From Vulcanococcus sp. (GTDB lineage: Bacteria; Cyanobacteriota; Cyanobacteriia; PCC-6307; Cyanobiaceae), in contig JAHUZV010000012.1 of assembly GCA_019264575.1 (NCBI GenBank), positions 1 to 64,000 of the forward strand: 64,000 bases of DNA, written 5' to 3'. Every line of letters starts with the position of its first letter. The first letter of the stretch is position 1. Below the pieces are notes generated by a model. That model ran no database searches, was not told the DNA's origin, and worked only from the letters and a program-made list of their open reading frames with translations. Below, piece by piece: positions 38,213-47,184 of the stretch. A program made the translations under genes and the position numbers.

Positions 38213-38663
38213 TGGTGTGAGGACCATGAAACTGTTCCAGAAGCTTCTTCTGGCGCCTGCTGCCCTGGGCCTGATGGCTCCTGTGGCTGCTTCCGCCGCT
38301 GATCTCAACATTGCTGGCCTGAGCCAGTACGGCTCACAAGAGCAGGTGACTTCGATCACCCAGTTCTCTGATGTGCAGCCCACCGACTGGGCTTATCAGG
38401 CTCTGAGCAACCTGATCGAGCGCTACGGCTGTGTGGCCGGCTACCCCAACGGCACCTACCGCGGCAGCCGTGCGATGACCCGCTATGAAGCGGCCGCCCT
38501 GTTGAACGCTTGTCTCGACCGCGTCACCGAAGTGACCGACGAGCTGAAGCGCCTGATGGCTGAGTTCGAAAAGGAACTCGCCGTTCTGAAGGGCCGCGTG
38601 GATGGCCTGGAGGCCAAAGTGGGTGAGCTGGAAGCCACCCAGTTCTCCACCACCACCAAGCTG
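38213..38663 (+). repeat. Direct repeat, copy 2: porin 5' part
   Basis: The second copy of the repeat described at 36391-36841. It includes the same 13-base leader TGGTGTGAGGACC directly before the ATG, and the same signal peptide apart from a few changes (Val for Met, Ser for Thr, Ala for Ser near the cleavage site). Confidence 0.85.
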
Positions 38664-39836
38664 CGTGGTGAGGCCACCTTTGACATGGGTGCCTACAGCT
38701 ACGGCGGCTCCTATGACCGTGGTAACGCCAACACCGGTCCTGGCCTGAGCGACAAGCCCCTCTACAGCGCTTGGGTGTTCAACTATGACGTTCGTCTGAA
38801 CTTCGACACCAGCTTCACCGGCAAAGACCTGCTGCGCACCCGTCTGCGTTCCGGCAACTTCGCCGCTTCCGCCTTTGATGGCGGCCAGTACCGCATCACC
38901 AAGCTGGACAAGAGCTTCGAATCGAAGGCCGGCCCCAACGTGGTTGACGTTGACCGCCTCTACTACACCTTCCCGGTGGGTAATGAGCTGAAGACCACCA
39001 TCGGTGCTCGCGTTCGTAACACCGAAATGCTGGCCATCACGCCTTCGGTGTATAAGTCCAACATCAGCGACTTCCTCTACGGCACCTTCGGTACTGCCGG
39101 TGTCTACAACAAGGAAACTGGCGCCGGTGCTGGCCTGGTTTGGAAGCAGAAGGTGAAGAAGGGTAATCCCTTCATGGCTGCAGCCATCAACTATGTGGCT
39201 AAGGAAGCCCAGAACGGCAATCCTTCTGCCGGCGGCATCATGACTGACGCCAGCGCAGGTTCCTTCCTGGCTCAGATCGGTGGTGCTGGCAAGAACTGGG
39301 GCCTCACCGGTGCTTATCGCTATGGCCAGTGCGGCACCGACCTCCGCTCTGGTACGCAGTACACCTACAACAACTCCAAGGCCAAGTGCGCTGATATTCA
39401 GGCCCTCGGCGGTTCGGGTGCAGCCACCAACAGCTTCGCCATCAACGGCTACTGGCAGCCCTCTCAGAGCGGCTGGGTGCCTTCGATCAGCGCAGGCTGG
39501 GGTATCTCCACGTTCACCAATGGTTATGAGGTGAAGATCGATACCCAGGCGGCTCAATCCTGGATGGTGGGTCTGCAGTGGAACGATGTGTTCGTGAAGG
39601 GCAACTCCGCCGGTATGGGCGTTGGTCAGGCTCCCTTCACCACCTCGACCTTCAGCGGTGCCACCCCCTACGACGGCAACTACACCTGGGAGTGGTGGTA
39701 CAACTTCCAGGTCACCGACAACATCAGCGTGACACCCGCCCTGATGTATCAGAGCCGTCCTGCTGGTCAGAACACCCCCATCGGCGAGACTTTCAACGCC
39801 TTCGGTGGTGTGATCCAGGTGGGCTTCAAGTTCTGA
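38226..39836 (+). CDS. SLH-domain OprB-type outer membrane porin (copy 2)
   Basis: A 536-residue paralogue of the porin just upstream. Signal peptide, SLH domain and coiled coil are almost identical; the barrel part from about residue 150 differs and has its own loops, while conserved barrel blocks return (FDTSFTGKDLLRT, NYTWEWWYNFQVTDNISVTP) and the protein ends GFKF. One barrel loop holds two cysteines (around CGTDLRSGTQ and KCADIQ). It starts at the ATG at 38226; an in-frame GTG nine bases upstream is also present in copy 1. Different barrel loops suggest different solute preference. Confidence 0.95.
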   Translation: MKLFQKLLLAPAALGLMAPVAASAADLNIAGLSQYGSQEQVTSITQFSDVQPTDWAYQALSNLIERYGCVAGYPNGTYRGSRAMTRYEAAALLNACLDRVTEVTDELKRLMAEFEKELAVLKGRVDGLEAKVGELEATQFSTTTKLRGEATFDMGAYSYGGSYDRGNANTGPGLSDKPLYSAWVFNYDVRLNFDTSFTGKDLLRTRLRSGNFAASAFDGGQYRITKLDKSFESKAGPNVVDVDRLYYTFPVGNELKTTIGARVRNTEMLAITPSVYKSNISDFLYGTFGTAGVYNKETGAGAGLVWKQKVKKGNPFMAAAINYVAKEAQNGNPSAGGIMTDASAGSFLAQIGGAGKNWGLTGAYRYGQCGTDLRSGTQYTYNNSKAKCADIQALGGSGAATNSFAINGYWQPSQSGWVPSISAGWGISTFTNGYEVKIDTQAAQSWMVGLQWNDVFVKGNSAGMGVGQAPFTTSTFSGATPYDGNYTWEWWYNFQVTDNISVTPALMYQSRPAGQNTPIGETFNAFGGVIQVGFKF

Positions 39837-39895
39837 TCGCCTGATCAGACCACTCCTCACGCGCTCCTCGCGCACACTCACACACCAAAAACCTC

Positions 39896-39925
39896 AAGCC
39901 TCCCGCTTCGGCGGGGGGCTTTTTT
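39896..39925 (+). terminator. UUCG-loop terminator after porin 2
   Basis: An 11-bp stem with one T-G wobble (39896-39906 with 39911-39921) closes a TTCG tetraloop at 39907-39910 and is followed by T residues to 39925. It has the same design as the terminator after porin 1, but a different stem sequence. Confidence 0.92.
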
Positions 39926-39999
39926 GATGCAAGTAGGCGCAGCGCCGCCGCTGATGGGGTGGCCTTGAGCGCGAGGATGGCGGTCGCCTTTGCCTGCTC

Positions 40000-40689
40000 T
40001 TGCCCAGGTCTTCCTCTGCTCGCGACCCGTATCAGGTGCTCGGTGTCGCCGCCTCAGCCAGTGCGGCCGAGATCAAGGCTGCCTATCGCGCTCTGGTGAA
40101 GCAGCACCACCCCGATGCCGGTGGCGATGAGCACCGGATCCTGGAGCTGAATGCGGCGTGGGAAGTGCTTGGCGACGCCGAGCGGCGCACGGCGCACGAT
40201 CGGGCTCATCCGCCTGCGGCTGCAGGGTCAGCCCGCTCAGCCGCAGTAGGGCGCGCTGCCCGTAAGGCCACAGCCCACGCCGCCCGCGGCGATGCCGAGC
40301 TGCTGGCCTGGCTGCAGCAGGTGTATGCCCCGATCGATCGCCTGCTGGCCCAAGTGATCAATCCCTTCCCTGCCCAGCTGCGCGCCCTCTCCGCTGATCC
40401 CTACGACGATCAGCTGATGGAGGTTTTTTGCACATTCCTCGAGCAGAGCCAGGCCCGCATGGACAAGGTGGAATCGCTCTATCGCTCCATGGCCGCGCCG
40501 GCTTCTGCCCACGGCTTCAGCCTCAGCGTGTATCACTGCCTCTCGCAGGTGCAGGACGCGCTCACGGAACTGGAGCGCTACACCATGGGCTACGTGGATA
40601 GCTACCTGCGCGACGGCCGCGAGATGCTCCGGGAAGCCAAGCATCGCCGCACGCGCCTGCATGAGGAGCGGCGGCGCTTGGAGATTTAG
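40000..40689 (+). CDS. DnaJ-domain protein (TTG start)
   Basis: A 229-residue protein. Residues 8-67 form a J domain (DPYQVLGVAASASAAEIKAA, HPD motif in KQHHPDAGGD at about residues 35-44), which stimulates DnaK ATPase. An Ala/Arg-rich linker follows, then a helical domain of about 130 residues ending in a charged coiled-coil tail. There are no zinc-finger repeats, so it is a type III DnaJ. The TTG at 40000 is the only start that keeps the whole J domain. The gene ends by overlapping ndhS on the other strand by four bases. Confidence 0.87.
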   Translation: MPRSSSARDPYQVLGVAASASAAEIKAAYRALVKQHHPDAGGDEHRILELNAAWEVLGDAERRTAHDRAHPPAAAGSARSAAVGRAARKATAHAARGDAELLAWLQQVYAPIDRLLAQVINPFPAQLRALSADPYDDQLMEVFCTFLEQSQARMDKVESLYRSMAAPASAHGFSLSVYHCLSQVQDALTELERYTMGYVDSYLRDGREMLREAKHRRTRLHEERRRLEI

Positions 40690-40937
40690 AAGCTCTCTAG
40701 TTGGTCGGCCCGCAGCCACACATCCGGCACTGGGCGGCGGAAGCGCAGCTGGGCGTAATCGCCTTTGATCACCAGCACTTCGGCAGGGCCTTCAAAGATG
40801 TAGTCGGGGGCCACGGTGTCGCTGGCCTGGGCTTCGAGGCTGTTGACGTAGGCGGTGCGATTCACCCGCACCAAGCTGCCTTTTTTAATGGTGCTCTTGG
40901 CGGCGGCTTCGGGTGCTGCCGCGGGCGTTTCAGCCAT
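40686..40937 (-). CDS. ndhS: NDH-1 ferredoxin-docking subunit NdhS
   Basis: An 83-residue protein of the NdhS (CRR31) family, an SH3-like subunit that forms the ferredoxin-binding site of the thylakoid NDH-1 complex. The block IKKGSLVRVNRTAYVNSLEA and the end RRPVPDVWLRADQLE match. An Ala/Pro-rich N-terminus precedes the fold. It is convergent with the DnaJ-like gene and divergent from the antiporter, 54 bases away. Confidence 0.93.
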   Translation of the reverse strand: MAETPAAAPEAAAKSTIKKGSLVRVNRTAYVNSLEAQASDTVAPDYIFEGPAEVLVIKGDYAQLRFRRPVPDVWLRADQLESF

Positions 40938-40991
40938 GGCGCTGTTGCGTGCTGCCAGGCAGGCTAGAGCCCGCTCCTCGCTCCTGGTTTT

Positions 40992-42227
40992 GTGCCCCCA
41001 AGCCTGGCTCTGCTGCTGGTGCTCTTCGGTGGCCTGCTGCTGCTCGCCCTCTTCCTCGACGACATCGCCTCCCAGATCCGCATGCCCGGGATCCTGCTGG
41101 TGCTCGTGCTCGGTCTGCTGATCGATAACAACATCAATGCCGGCCCCGATCAGCCGGCGGCGCTGCTCAACCTCGCCCAGGCCGATCAGCTGGCCCAGGT
41201 GGCGTTGGTGCTAGTGCTGTTCTTTGGGGGCTTGGCCGCCAATTGGCAGCAGATGCGCCAGGTGTTGGTGCCCTCGATGCGCCTGGCCACCCTCGGCTCC
41301 CTGCTCACCGCTGCAGCTTTGGCCCTTGTGGTGTTGCTGACGCAACACCTCCCGTGGCGCCATCACCCGTTGGGGCTGGCGGGTGCTCTGTTTATCGGAG
41401 CCATGTTCTGCAGCACGGATGCATCCGCTGTGCTCAGCCTGCTCAGGCCGCTGCGTCAGCGGCTGCCCCAGCGCTTGCTCGATCTGCTGGAGTGCGAATC
41501 AGGTTTCAACGATCCCATCGCGGTGGTGTTGGCCGGCCTGGCCATTGCGCTGCCCCATAGCTCCGATACCGCGATCGCACCGCTGCTGGTGGAGGTGGTG
41601 CGGCAGTTTCTGCTGGGGGCCTTTGTGGGTTTTCTCGGCGGCAAGGCGGCTGTGTTGCTGCTGGGCCGCCGCCGCCGCCGCCACCCCCTCAACCTCAGCC
41701 AGGTCACGGTGATGGCCCTGGCGGCCTTGATGCTGATGGCAGGCGGCAGCAGCCTGGTGGGTGCGAGCCCCCTGCTGGCCGCCTATGTGATGGGCCTGGT
41801 GCTCGGCAATAGCGACGAGGTTGATCAGGAGCAGCTGGAGGCCAGCCAGGCTGGTTTTGCCAAGTTGGCGGAGCTGATGCTGTTTCTCTGCCTCGGGCTG
41901 GTGGTGCAACCCACTGAAGTGGTGGAGCTGCTGCCCACAGCGCTGTTGCTGCTGTTGGTGCTGTTGCTGGTGCGCTGGTTGGTGGTGACGTTGTTGATGC
42001 TGCGCTCGGGCTTCAGCCGCGCGGATTGCCAGTTCACGGCGCTGGCGGGCTTGCGCGGGGCCGTGCCGGTGGCCATCGCGCTGCAGGCCGCCGCCTCGGA
42101 TGTGCCCTGGGGAGATGCCATGCCTGCCTTCGCGCTGGCGGTGGTGCTGCTGGGGTTGGTGCTGCAGGGCTCGCTGCTCAATCCTGTGGCGCGGCGCCTT
42201 GGCCTGGTGGGCAGCAGCCATCCCTAG
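40992..42227 (+). CDS. CPA1-type cation/proton antiporter (GTG start)
   Basis: A 411-residue membrane protein with about twelve spans. MPGILLVLVLGLLIDNN near residue 35 and the functional acidic stretch around CESGFNDPIAVVLA (with the conserved Asp of CPA antiporters) are seen; the stretch AALRGA-like GLRGAVPVAIAL near 355 is also typical. It should exchange Na+ or K+ for H+ across the plasma or thylakoid membrane. No regulatory TrkA domain is attached. The GTG start at 40992 gives a clean N-terminal span. Confidence 0.88.
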   Translation: MPPSLALLLVLFGGLLLLALFLDDIASQIRMPGILLVLVLGLLIDNNINAGPDQPAALLNLAQADQLAQVALVLVLFFGGLAANWQQMRQVLVPSMRLATLGSLLTAAALALVVLLTQHLPWRHHPLGLAGALFIGAMFCSTDASAVLSLLRPLRQRLPQRLLDLLECESGFNDPIAVVLAGLAIALPHSSDTAIAPLLVEVVRQFLLGAFVGFLGGKAAVLLLGRRRRRHPLNLSQVTVMALAALMLMAGGSSLVGASPLLAAYVMGLVLGNSDEVDQEQLEASQAGFAKLAELMLFLCLGLVVQPTEVVELLPTALLLLLVLLLVRWLVVTLLMLRSGFSRADCQFTALAGLRGAVPVAIALQAAASDVPWGDAMPAFALAVVLLGLVLQGSLLNPVARRLGLVGSSHP

Positions 42228-42255
42228 CGTTGGCCGGTGAGCTGAAGTTGAGCGC

Positions 42256-43185
42256 GTGCGGATTCTGTTGGTGGGCTGCAGCGGCTTTGTAGGCCGCGCC
42301 CTGGTGCCTGGGTTGCTGGAGGCAGGCCACAGCCTCACGCTGGTGAGCCGCGGCCCACAGCCGTTGCCGGGCGTGCAGCACCCACAGCTGGAGCGGCTCC
42401 AGGCCAATCCGGCCGACCCGGCCAGCTGGGAGCAGCCTGCGCTGCAGCAGGCCCTTGCCCAGGCCGAGGCGGTGGTGAACCTCGCTGGTGAGCCGATCGC
42501 CGAGAAGCGCTGGACGCCTCAGCACCTGCAGCTGCTCAACAGCAGCCGTATCGACACCACCCGTGCCCTTGTGGCTGCCATGGCCGCCCTGCCCGAGGGG
42601 CAGCGCCCCGGCGTGCTGATCAACGGCTCGGCCATTGGCTACTACGGCACCAGCACCAGCCAAGAGTTCAGCGAAACGAGCCCCGCCGGCACCGATGTGC
42701 TCGGCCGGCTGTGTGTGGCCTGGGAGCAGGAAGCCCATGGCGCAGAAGCGTTCTGCCGTGTGGTGATCCTGCGCATCGGCATTGTGCTGGGCGGCGATGG
42801 CGGAGCACTCGGCAAGATGCTTCCGGTGTTCCGTATGGGCTTCGGTGGCCCGATTGGAGACGGTCAGCAGTGGATGAGCTGGATCTCCCGCACCGACCTC
42901 TGCCAGCTAATCAGCACCGCGCTGGTGGATGGCGCCTACAGCGGCGTGTACAACTCCGTGGCGCCGCAGGCATGCAGCATGGCCTCATTTGCCGCAGCCT
43001 TGGGCCGTTGCCTTGGGCGCCCCAGCCTGCTGCCGGTGCCGGGGCCTCTGCTGCAGCTGCTGCTCGGCGATGGCGCCAAGGTGGTGCTGGAAGGCCAGAA
43101 GGTGCTGCCCAAGCGCCTGCAAGAGCAGGGATTTGCCTTCCGCTACGGCGAGCTCAGCGCTGCACTCGCTTCTGCCACCAGTTGA
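42256..43185 (+). CDS. TIGR01777-family NAD-dependent epimerase-like protein (GTG start)
   Basis: A 309-residue short-chain dehydrogenase-like protein. The nucleotide-binding GCSGFVGRALV is at residues 8-18, followed by NLAGEPIAEKRW, the active-site-like INGSAIGYYG with YxxxK-type residues altered, and the C-terminal DUF1731-like end (KVLPKRLQEQGFAFRY). The family is related to YfcH and plant GC1/SulA. Its substrate is not known. It starts at GTG 42256, 28 bases after the antiporter. Confidence 0.88.
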   Translation: MRILLVGCSGFVGRALVPGLLEAGHSLTLVSRGPQPLPGVQHPQLERLQANPADPASWEQPALQQALAQAEAVVNLAGEPIAEKRWTPQHLQLLNSSRIDTTRALVAAMAALPEGQRPGVLINGSAIGYYGTSTSQEFSETSPAGTDVLGRLCVAWEQEAHGAEAFCRVVILRIGIVLGGDGGALGKMLPVFRMGFGGPIGDGQQWMSWISRTDLCQLISTALVDGAYSGVYNSVAPQACSMASFAAALGRCLGRPSLLPVPGPLLQLLLGDGAKVVLEGQKVLPKRLQEQGFAFRYGELSAALASATS

Positions 43186-43435
43186 TCGCCCAGCCCAGCA
43201 CACCGCTGAGGATGGCGGCCCCCATCAACAGTCCGATCGCCGGGGTGAACAGCGGCTCCCACAGCCGCTGAAACCAATCCAGCGGGGCCTCGATCTTGCG
43301 GCTGTGGCAGATCACGGCCACGCCAAACCAGATCGCGCCGGCGATCACCACGAACACATCCACCACCAGCAGCGTGTCGATCCAGCCTTTGAGCCGCTGG
43401 CCGAGGGGCAGGGGGCTGGCGCTGGGTTCAGCCAT
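43154..43435 (-). CDS. Small two-span membrane protein
   Basis: A 93-residue protein that I do not recognise by name. It has membrane spans at about 20-45 (TLLVVDVFVVIAGAIWFGVAVI) split over residues, and 64-86 (PLFTPAIGLLMGAAILSGVLGWAI), separated by a charged loop. The ATG at 43435 lies eight bases inside the LpxB-related gene, so it is translated with it. The coding end overlaps the convergent epimerase gene by 32 bases. Confidence 0.75.
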   Translation of the reverse strand: MAEPSASPLPLGQRLKGWIDTLLVVDVFVVIAGAIWFGVAVICHSRKIEAPLDWFQRLWEPLFTPAIGLLMGAAILSGVLGWAINWWQKRVQR

Positions 43436-44648
43436 CCAGGTGGGTGTGCAGATCGGCGGCCATCCTGACCGCCCCGCCGCCGCTGCCGATGCGTTCACGG
43501 CCCAGTTGTTGCAGCTCGCTTCTCCAGAGCGGCTCCTGCAGCAGCCGCTCCAGCAGTTGCTCCAGCAGCGCCGCCGTGGCATCGAGTTGTGCATCGCTGC
43601 CCGGTTGAGCAGCGGCGCAGAACACCCCTGGCCCCAACAGCCGCCGCTGCGCTTCCGCGAAGTTCTCGGTGAATTGCGGGCCGTCACCCACCAGCTGCAG
43701 CACGGGCTTGCCCAGCCCCACGCATTGCTCGGCGGCCGTGCCGGTCATCGAGAGCAGCAGATCGCATTGCTGCACCACCGCCGCAAAGCGCCCCCACTCC
43801 AGCTGGAGTAGGAGCGGTCCGCGCTGGAGGCAGCAGCGCTCATCACCCTCCAGCTGCAGCTTCCACCCCAGCCGACTGGCCAGCGGCGCGACCTCCTGTG
43901 GCGTCAGCTTGCCCACCAGGGCTGCATGGAGCCCCAGGCGTTGTGCCGGCCGCAGCGGTTCCGGCAGCCGCTCCAGCACCCGCAGCATCAGCTCGAGGTT
44001 GTGCAGTGCCTCCGGCAGACGGCTGCCCGGGAGGAGCCCAAGCCGTTGTTGGGGAGTGCCCTGCAGTGGCTCGCTGGGGCTGAGGGCACCATCGAAGAAG
44101 GGATTGCCAAGGAAATGCACAGGCCGCTGCAGCTGGCCGGTGAGGTCGGCGGCGGTGAGGGCATCACGGCTGTAGATCGCCACAGTGCGGCGCTGGCGCA
44201 AGCAGGGCGTGCAGGGCCAGGGCAGCCGCAGTTTGCCTTCGTAGTGGCTGGAGTAGGCCACCAAATAGGTGGCTGTTGGCCTGCAGCTCAGCCACGCCGC
44301 CATCACGGGAATCACATCACCCACCACCAGGATCAGCCGGTAGCGGCGGGCAATGCGCAGCAGCAGCAGCACACGGCTCAGCAGATACAGGACCTGCCCT
44401 TGCACCACTTCGGTGATGCGCCCCAGCAGGCTCGTGTACCCCAGGCCGCCGGTGCTGTATTCGCGGGTGCGGCCGCGCACCACGATCCCGGCCTGGCTGT
44501 AGGCCCGGCCGTGGCCCACCAGGGGCAGGGCTTCCACCGCTAGCCCTCGCTGCTGCAGGGCCTGACCGATCAGGGCACCGCTGAGGTCTTCGCCATGGCC
44601 GTTGCTCAGCAGCAGGATCGGTCGGGGATCGCTGCCGGGCGGGTTCAA
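43428..44648 (-). CDS. Lipid-A-disaccharide synthase-related protein (TTG start)
   Basis: A 406-residue protein of the cyanobacterial LpxB-related family (TIGR03492), distinct from true LpxB. It opens with ILLLSNGHGEDLSGALIGQA and has the GT-B C-terminal acceptor/donor region around LLLSMTGTAAEQCVGLGKPV. The family's reaction is not known to me; a UDP-sugar transfer to lipid is likely. I choose TTG at 44648, which overlaps the upstream stop as TTGA; the frame is open further upstream, but without ATG close by and into the TPR gene. It lies between a TPR gene and a small membrane protein, all in one operon. Confidence 0.82.
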   Translation of the reverse strand: MNPPGSDPRPILLLSNGHGEDLSGALIGQALQQRGLAVEALPLVGHGRAYSQAGIVVRGRTREYSTGGLGYTSLLGRITEVVQGQVLYLLSRVLLLLRIARRYRLILVVGDVIPVMAAWLSCRPTATYLVAYSSHYEGKLRLPWPCTPCLRQRRTVAIYSRDALTAADLTGQLQRPVHFLGNPFFDGALSPSEPLQGTPQQRLGLLPGSRLPEALHNLELMLRVLERLPEPLRPAQRLGLHAALVGKLTPQEVAPLASRLGWKLQLEGDERCCLQRGPLLLQLEWGRFAAVVQQCDLLLSMTGTAAEQCVGLGKPVLQLVGDGPQFTENFAEAQRRLLGPGVFCAAAQPGSDAQLDATAALLEQLLERLLQEPLWRSELQQLGRERIGSGGGAVRMAADLHTHLDG

Positions 44649-45073
44649 CCCTTGAGCCAAGCCTGCACCTTCTGCAGGGCCTGCCAGTCGGGGCGGCGGG
44701 CCAGGCCATCGGCTATGGAGCCATCCAGCTCTTCTGCGAGCTCGGGTGCCATCGCCCGCACGCGCAGCACCCACTCGATGTGCTCGCGCACGCCCTTGGC
44801 GTTGGTTTCCAGCATCGCCAGGCTCAGGTTGATCCGGGCTTGGGGGTCTTGGGGGTTGAGCTTCACGGCGTTGCGGGCCGAGCGCAGAGCCGCCTGGGGT
44901 TGATTGTCGAGCAGTTGCAGCCAGGCCAAGCAGGTCCAGCCCGCAGAAAGCCGTGGCTCCTGCTGGGTGATGGTGAGGAAGCTGTCGATCACCTCAGGCA
45001 GCGGCGCGCCTTCCTGGTAGCGCTGCAGGGCCTGCTCAAACAGAGACGGGGCTTCGGCGACGGCGTCGGTCAT
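44645..45073 (-). CDS. TPR-repeat protein
   Basis: A 142-residue helical protein with about two tetratricopeptide repeats (around residues 40-95: AGWTCLAWLQLLDNQPQAAL and the ANAVKLNPQDPQARINLSLA-like stretch). TPRs mediate protein contacts. It resembles a cyanobacterial gene found next to the LpxB-related gene; its partner is not known. It overlaps the next gene by four bases. Confidence 0.8.
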   Translation of the reverse strand: MTDAVAEAPSLFEQALQRYQEGAPLPEVIDSFLTITQQEPRLSAGWTCLAWLQLLDNQPQAALRSARNAVKLNPQDPQARINLSLAMLETNAKGVREHIEWVLRVRAMAPELAEELDGSIADGLARRPDWQALQKVQAWLKG

Positions 45074-45133
45074 GGGGCGGCAGCAGGCCTGTTCTTGCCC
45101 TCAGATTCGCACCCGGACTGCACGAGCCATCGC

Positions 45134-45550
45134 TCACACCGCGAACGAGCTGCCGCAGCCGCAGGTTTGGGTGGCGTTGGGGTTGGTGAAGTTGAAGCCG
45201 CCGCCGATCAGGGCGCTGGAGAAATCCAGCTGCATTCCATAGATGTAGAGGAGGCTTTTGGGATCGCTCACCACCGTGAAGCTGGGGGCACCGGCGGGCT
45301 CGTAGATGTAGCGCTCGTCGTCGGCCTGGATTTCGGAGGCATCGATGAAATCCATCGTGTAGCTCATGCCGCTGCAGCCGCCGGAGCGCACGCCCACCCG
45401 CAGCACCTTGCCTTCGCCCTGGGCCGGCAGCAGGGTGGCCAGCTGCTTCATCGCGGATTCAGTGATCTGAATGCCCTTGCCGTCGCGGCCGGTGTGGGTG
45501 GCCTGCGCGGGTTCAGCAATAGCGGTTGTCGTGGCGGACTCGCTGGTCAT
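45134..45550 (-). CDS. Iron-sulfur assembly protein of the HesB/IscA/SufA family
   Basis: A 138-residue A-type carrier. The three conserved cysteines are present: one in [12 protein letters not shown] and the pair CGCG near the C-terminus (TQTCGCGSS). The N-terminal ~25 residues are a variable extension. A-type proteins accept 4Fe-4S clusters and pass them to targets such as photosystem I and biosynthetic enzymes. It is divergent from zds by 104 bases. Confidence 0.94.
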   Translation of the reverse strand: MTSESATTTAIAEPAQATHTGRDGKGIQITESAMKQLATLLPAQGEGKVLRVGVRSGGCSGMSYTMDFIDASEIQADDERYIYEPAGAPSFTVVSDPKSLLYIYGMQLDFSSALIGGGFNFTNPNATQTCGCGSSFAV

Positions 45551-45654
45551 CGGAAGGCCCTGGCCTGATCACCCCATCGTATGGAGCACAACCCACACCT
45601 GCCGCTCCGGTGGGCGTCTCCATAGAGTCGTGCCCATTCCATAGGAGTAGCAGG

Positions 45655-47148
45655 GTGCGCGTCGCCATCGTGGGTTCGGGTCTGGCCGGGTTGGCGGCGG
45701 CGGTGGATCTGGTGGATGCCGGCCATCAGGTGGATCTGTACGAAGCTCGGCCATTCATGGGCGGCAAGGTGGGCAGCTGGGTGGATGAAGGCGGTAACCA
45801 CATTGAGATGGGGCTGCATGTGTTCTTCTTCAACTACGCCAACCTCTTCGCCCTGCTGCGCAAGGTGGGAGCGATCGACAACCTGCTCCCCAAAGACCAC
45901 ACCCACCTTTTCGTGAACACCGGTGGCGACCTGCGCGAGCTCGACTTCCGTTTCGCCCTCGGCGCCCCCTTCAACGGGCTCAAGGCCTTCTTCACCACCC
46001 CCCAGCTCGACTGGCTCGACAAGCTGCGCAATGCCCTGGCCCTAGGCACCAGCCCAATCGTGCGTGGCCTTGTGGATTACGAGGGGGCGATGAAGGTGAT
46101 CCGCGATCTCGATCGCATCAGCTTCCAGCAGTGGTTCCTCGGCCACGGCGGTAGCGAGCAGAGCATCAAGCGGATGTGGAATCCGATCGCCTATGCCCTG
46201 GGCTTTATCGACTGCGAGGCCATCTCCGCCCGCTGCATGCTCACCATCTTCATGATGTTTGCGTCGAAAACAGAAGCCTCCAAGCTCAATCTGCTCAAGG
46301 GCTCTCCCCACCGCTGGCTCACCGGTCCGATCCTTGATTACATCCAGCAGCGCGGCGGCAAGCTGCACCTGCGCCATCGCGTCACTGAGGTGGTGTTCGA
46401 GGAGGGAGCAGCCGGCGCCGATGGCCAGCCCGCCACCCAGGTGAGTGCTCTCAAGCTCGGCACCCCTGAAGGCGATATCGAAGTGAAAGCCGATGCCTAC
46501 CTGGCGGCCTGTGACGTGCCGGGCATCCAGCGGATGATCCCCGAGGCCTGGCGCCGCTGGCCCCTGTTCGACAACCTTTACAAGCTCGAGGCCGTGCCGG
46601 TGGCCACAGTGCAGCTCCGCTACGACGGCTGGGTGACCGAACTGGGCGATGGCGCGCTGGAAGAAGCCGCCCGCCGCGATGTGGAGCGTCCTGCCGGCCT
46701 CGACAACCTGCTTTACACCGCTGACGCCGACTTCAGCTGCTTCGCTGATCTGGCCCTGGCCAGCCCGGTGGATTACCGCAAGGAGGGTGTGGGCTCGCTG
46801 CTGCAGTGCGTGCTCACCCCTGGTGATCCCTGGATCCCCAAGAAAACCGAAGAGATCGTGGCTGCCACCGAGGAGCAGGTGCGGCGCCTCTTCCCCTCGG
46901 CCCGCAACCTCAAGCTGGTGTGGAGCAATGTTGTGAAGCTGGCTCAGTCGCTGTATCGCGAAGCGCCTGGCATGGAGCCCTATCGCCCGGATCAGGCCAC
47001 ACCGGTGGGCAATTTCTTCCTGGCCGGTAGCTACACCAAACAGGACTACATCGATTCGATGGAAGGCGCCACCATGAGCGGACGTCTGGCCGCTGCCGCC
47101 ATCCTGGGGCGGAAGGCCGAACTGGCCACCAATGCGGCTGTTGCTTGA
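45655..47148 (+). CDS. zds: 9,9'-di-cis-zeta-carotene desaturase (GTG start)
   Basis: A 497-residue plant-type desaturase that turns 9,9'-di-cis-zeta-carotene into lycopene isomers through neurosporene, using plastoquinone. The dinucleotide motif [14 protein letters not shown] is at the N-terminus, [20 protein letters not shown] follows, and the C-terminal FAD-binding [20 protein letters not shown] is intact. The GTG at 45655, behind an AGGAG site, removes a 43-residue open extension. It precedes an SRPBCC gene, as in related genomes. Confidence 0.96.
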   Translation: MRVAIVGSGLAGLAAAVDLVDAGHQVDLYEARPFMGGKVGSWVDEGGNHIEMGLHVFFFNYANLFALLRKVGAIDNLLPKDHTHLFVNTGGDLRELDFRFALGAPFNGLKAFFTTPQLDWLDKLRNALALGTSPIVRGLVDYEGAMKVIRDLDRISFQQWFLGHGGSEQSIKRMWNPIAYALGFIDCEAISARCMLTIFMMFASKTEASKLNLLKGSPHRWLTGPILDYIQQRGGKLHLRHRVTEVVFEEGAAGADGQPATQVSALKLGTPEGDIEVKADAYLAACDVPGIQRMIPEAWRRWPLFDNLYKLEAVPVATVQLRYDGWVTELGDGALEEAARRDVERPAGLDNLLYTADADFSCFADLALASPVDYRKEGVGSLLQCVLTPGDPWIPKKTEEIVAATEEQVRRLFPSARNLKLVWSNVVKLAQSLYREAPGMEPYRPDQATPVGNFFLAGSYTKQDYIDSMEGATMSGRLAAAAILGRKAELATNAAVA

Positions 47149-47184
47149 TCACCTCAGCCTGATCACCACCCTCGCTTGATTCCC

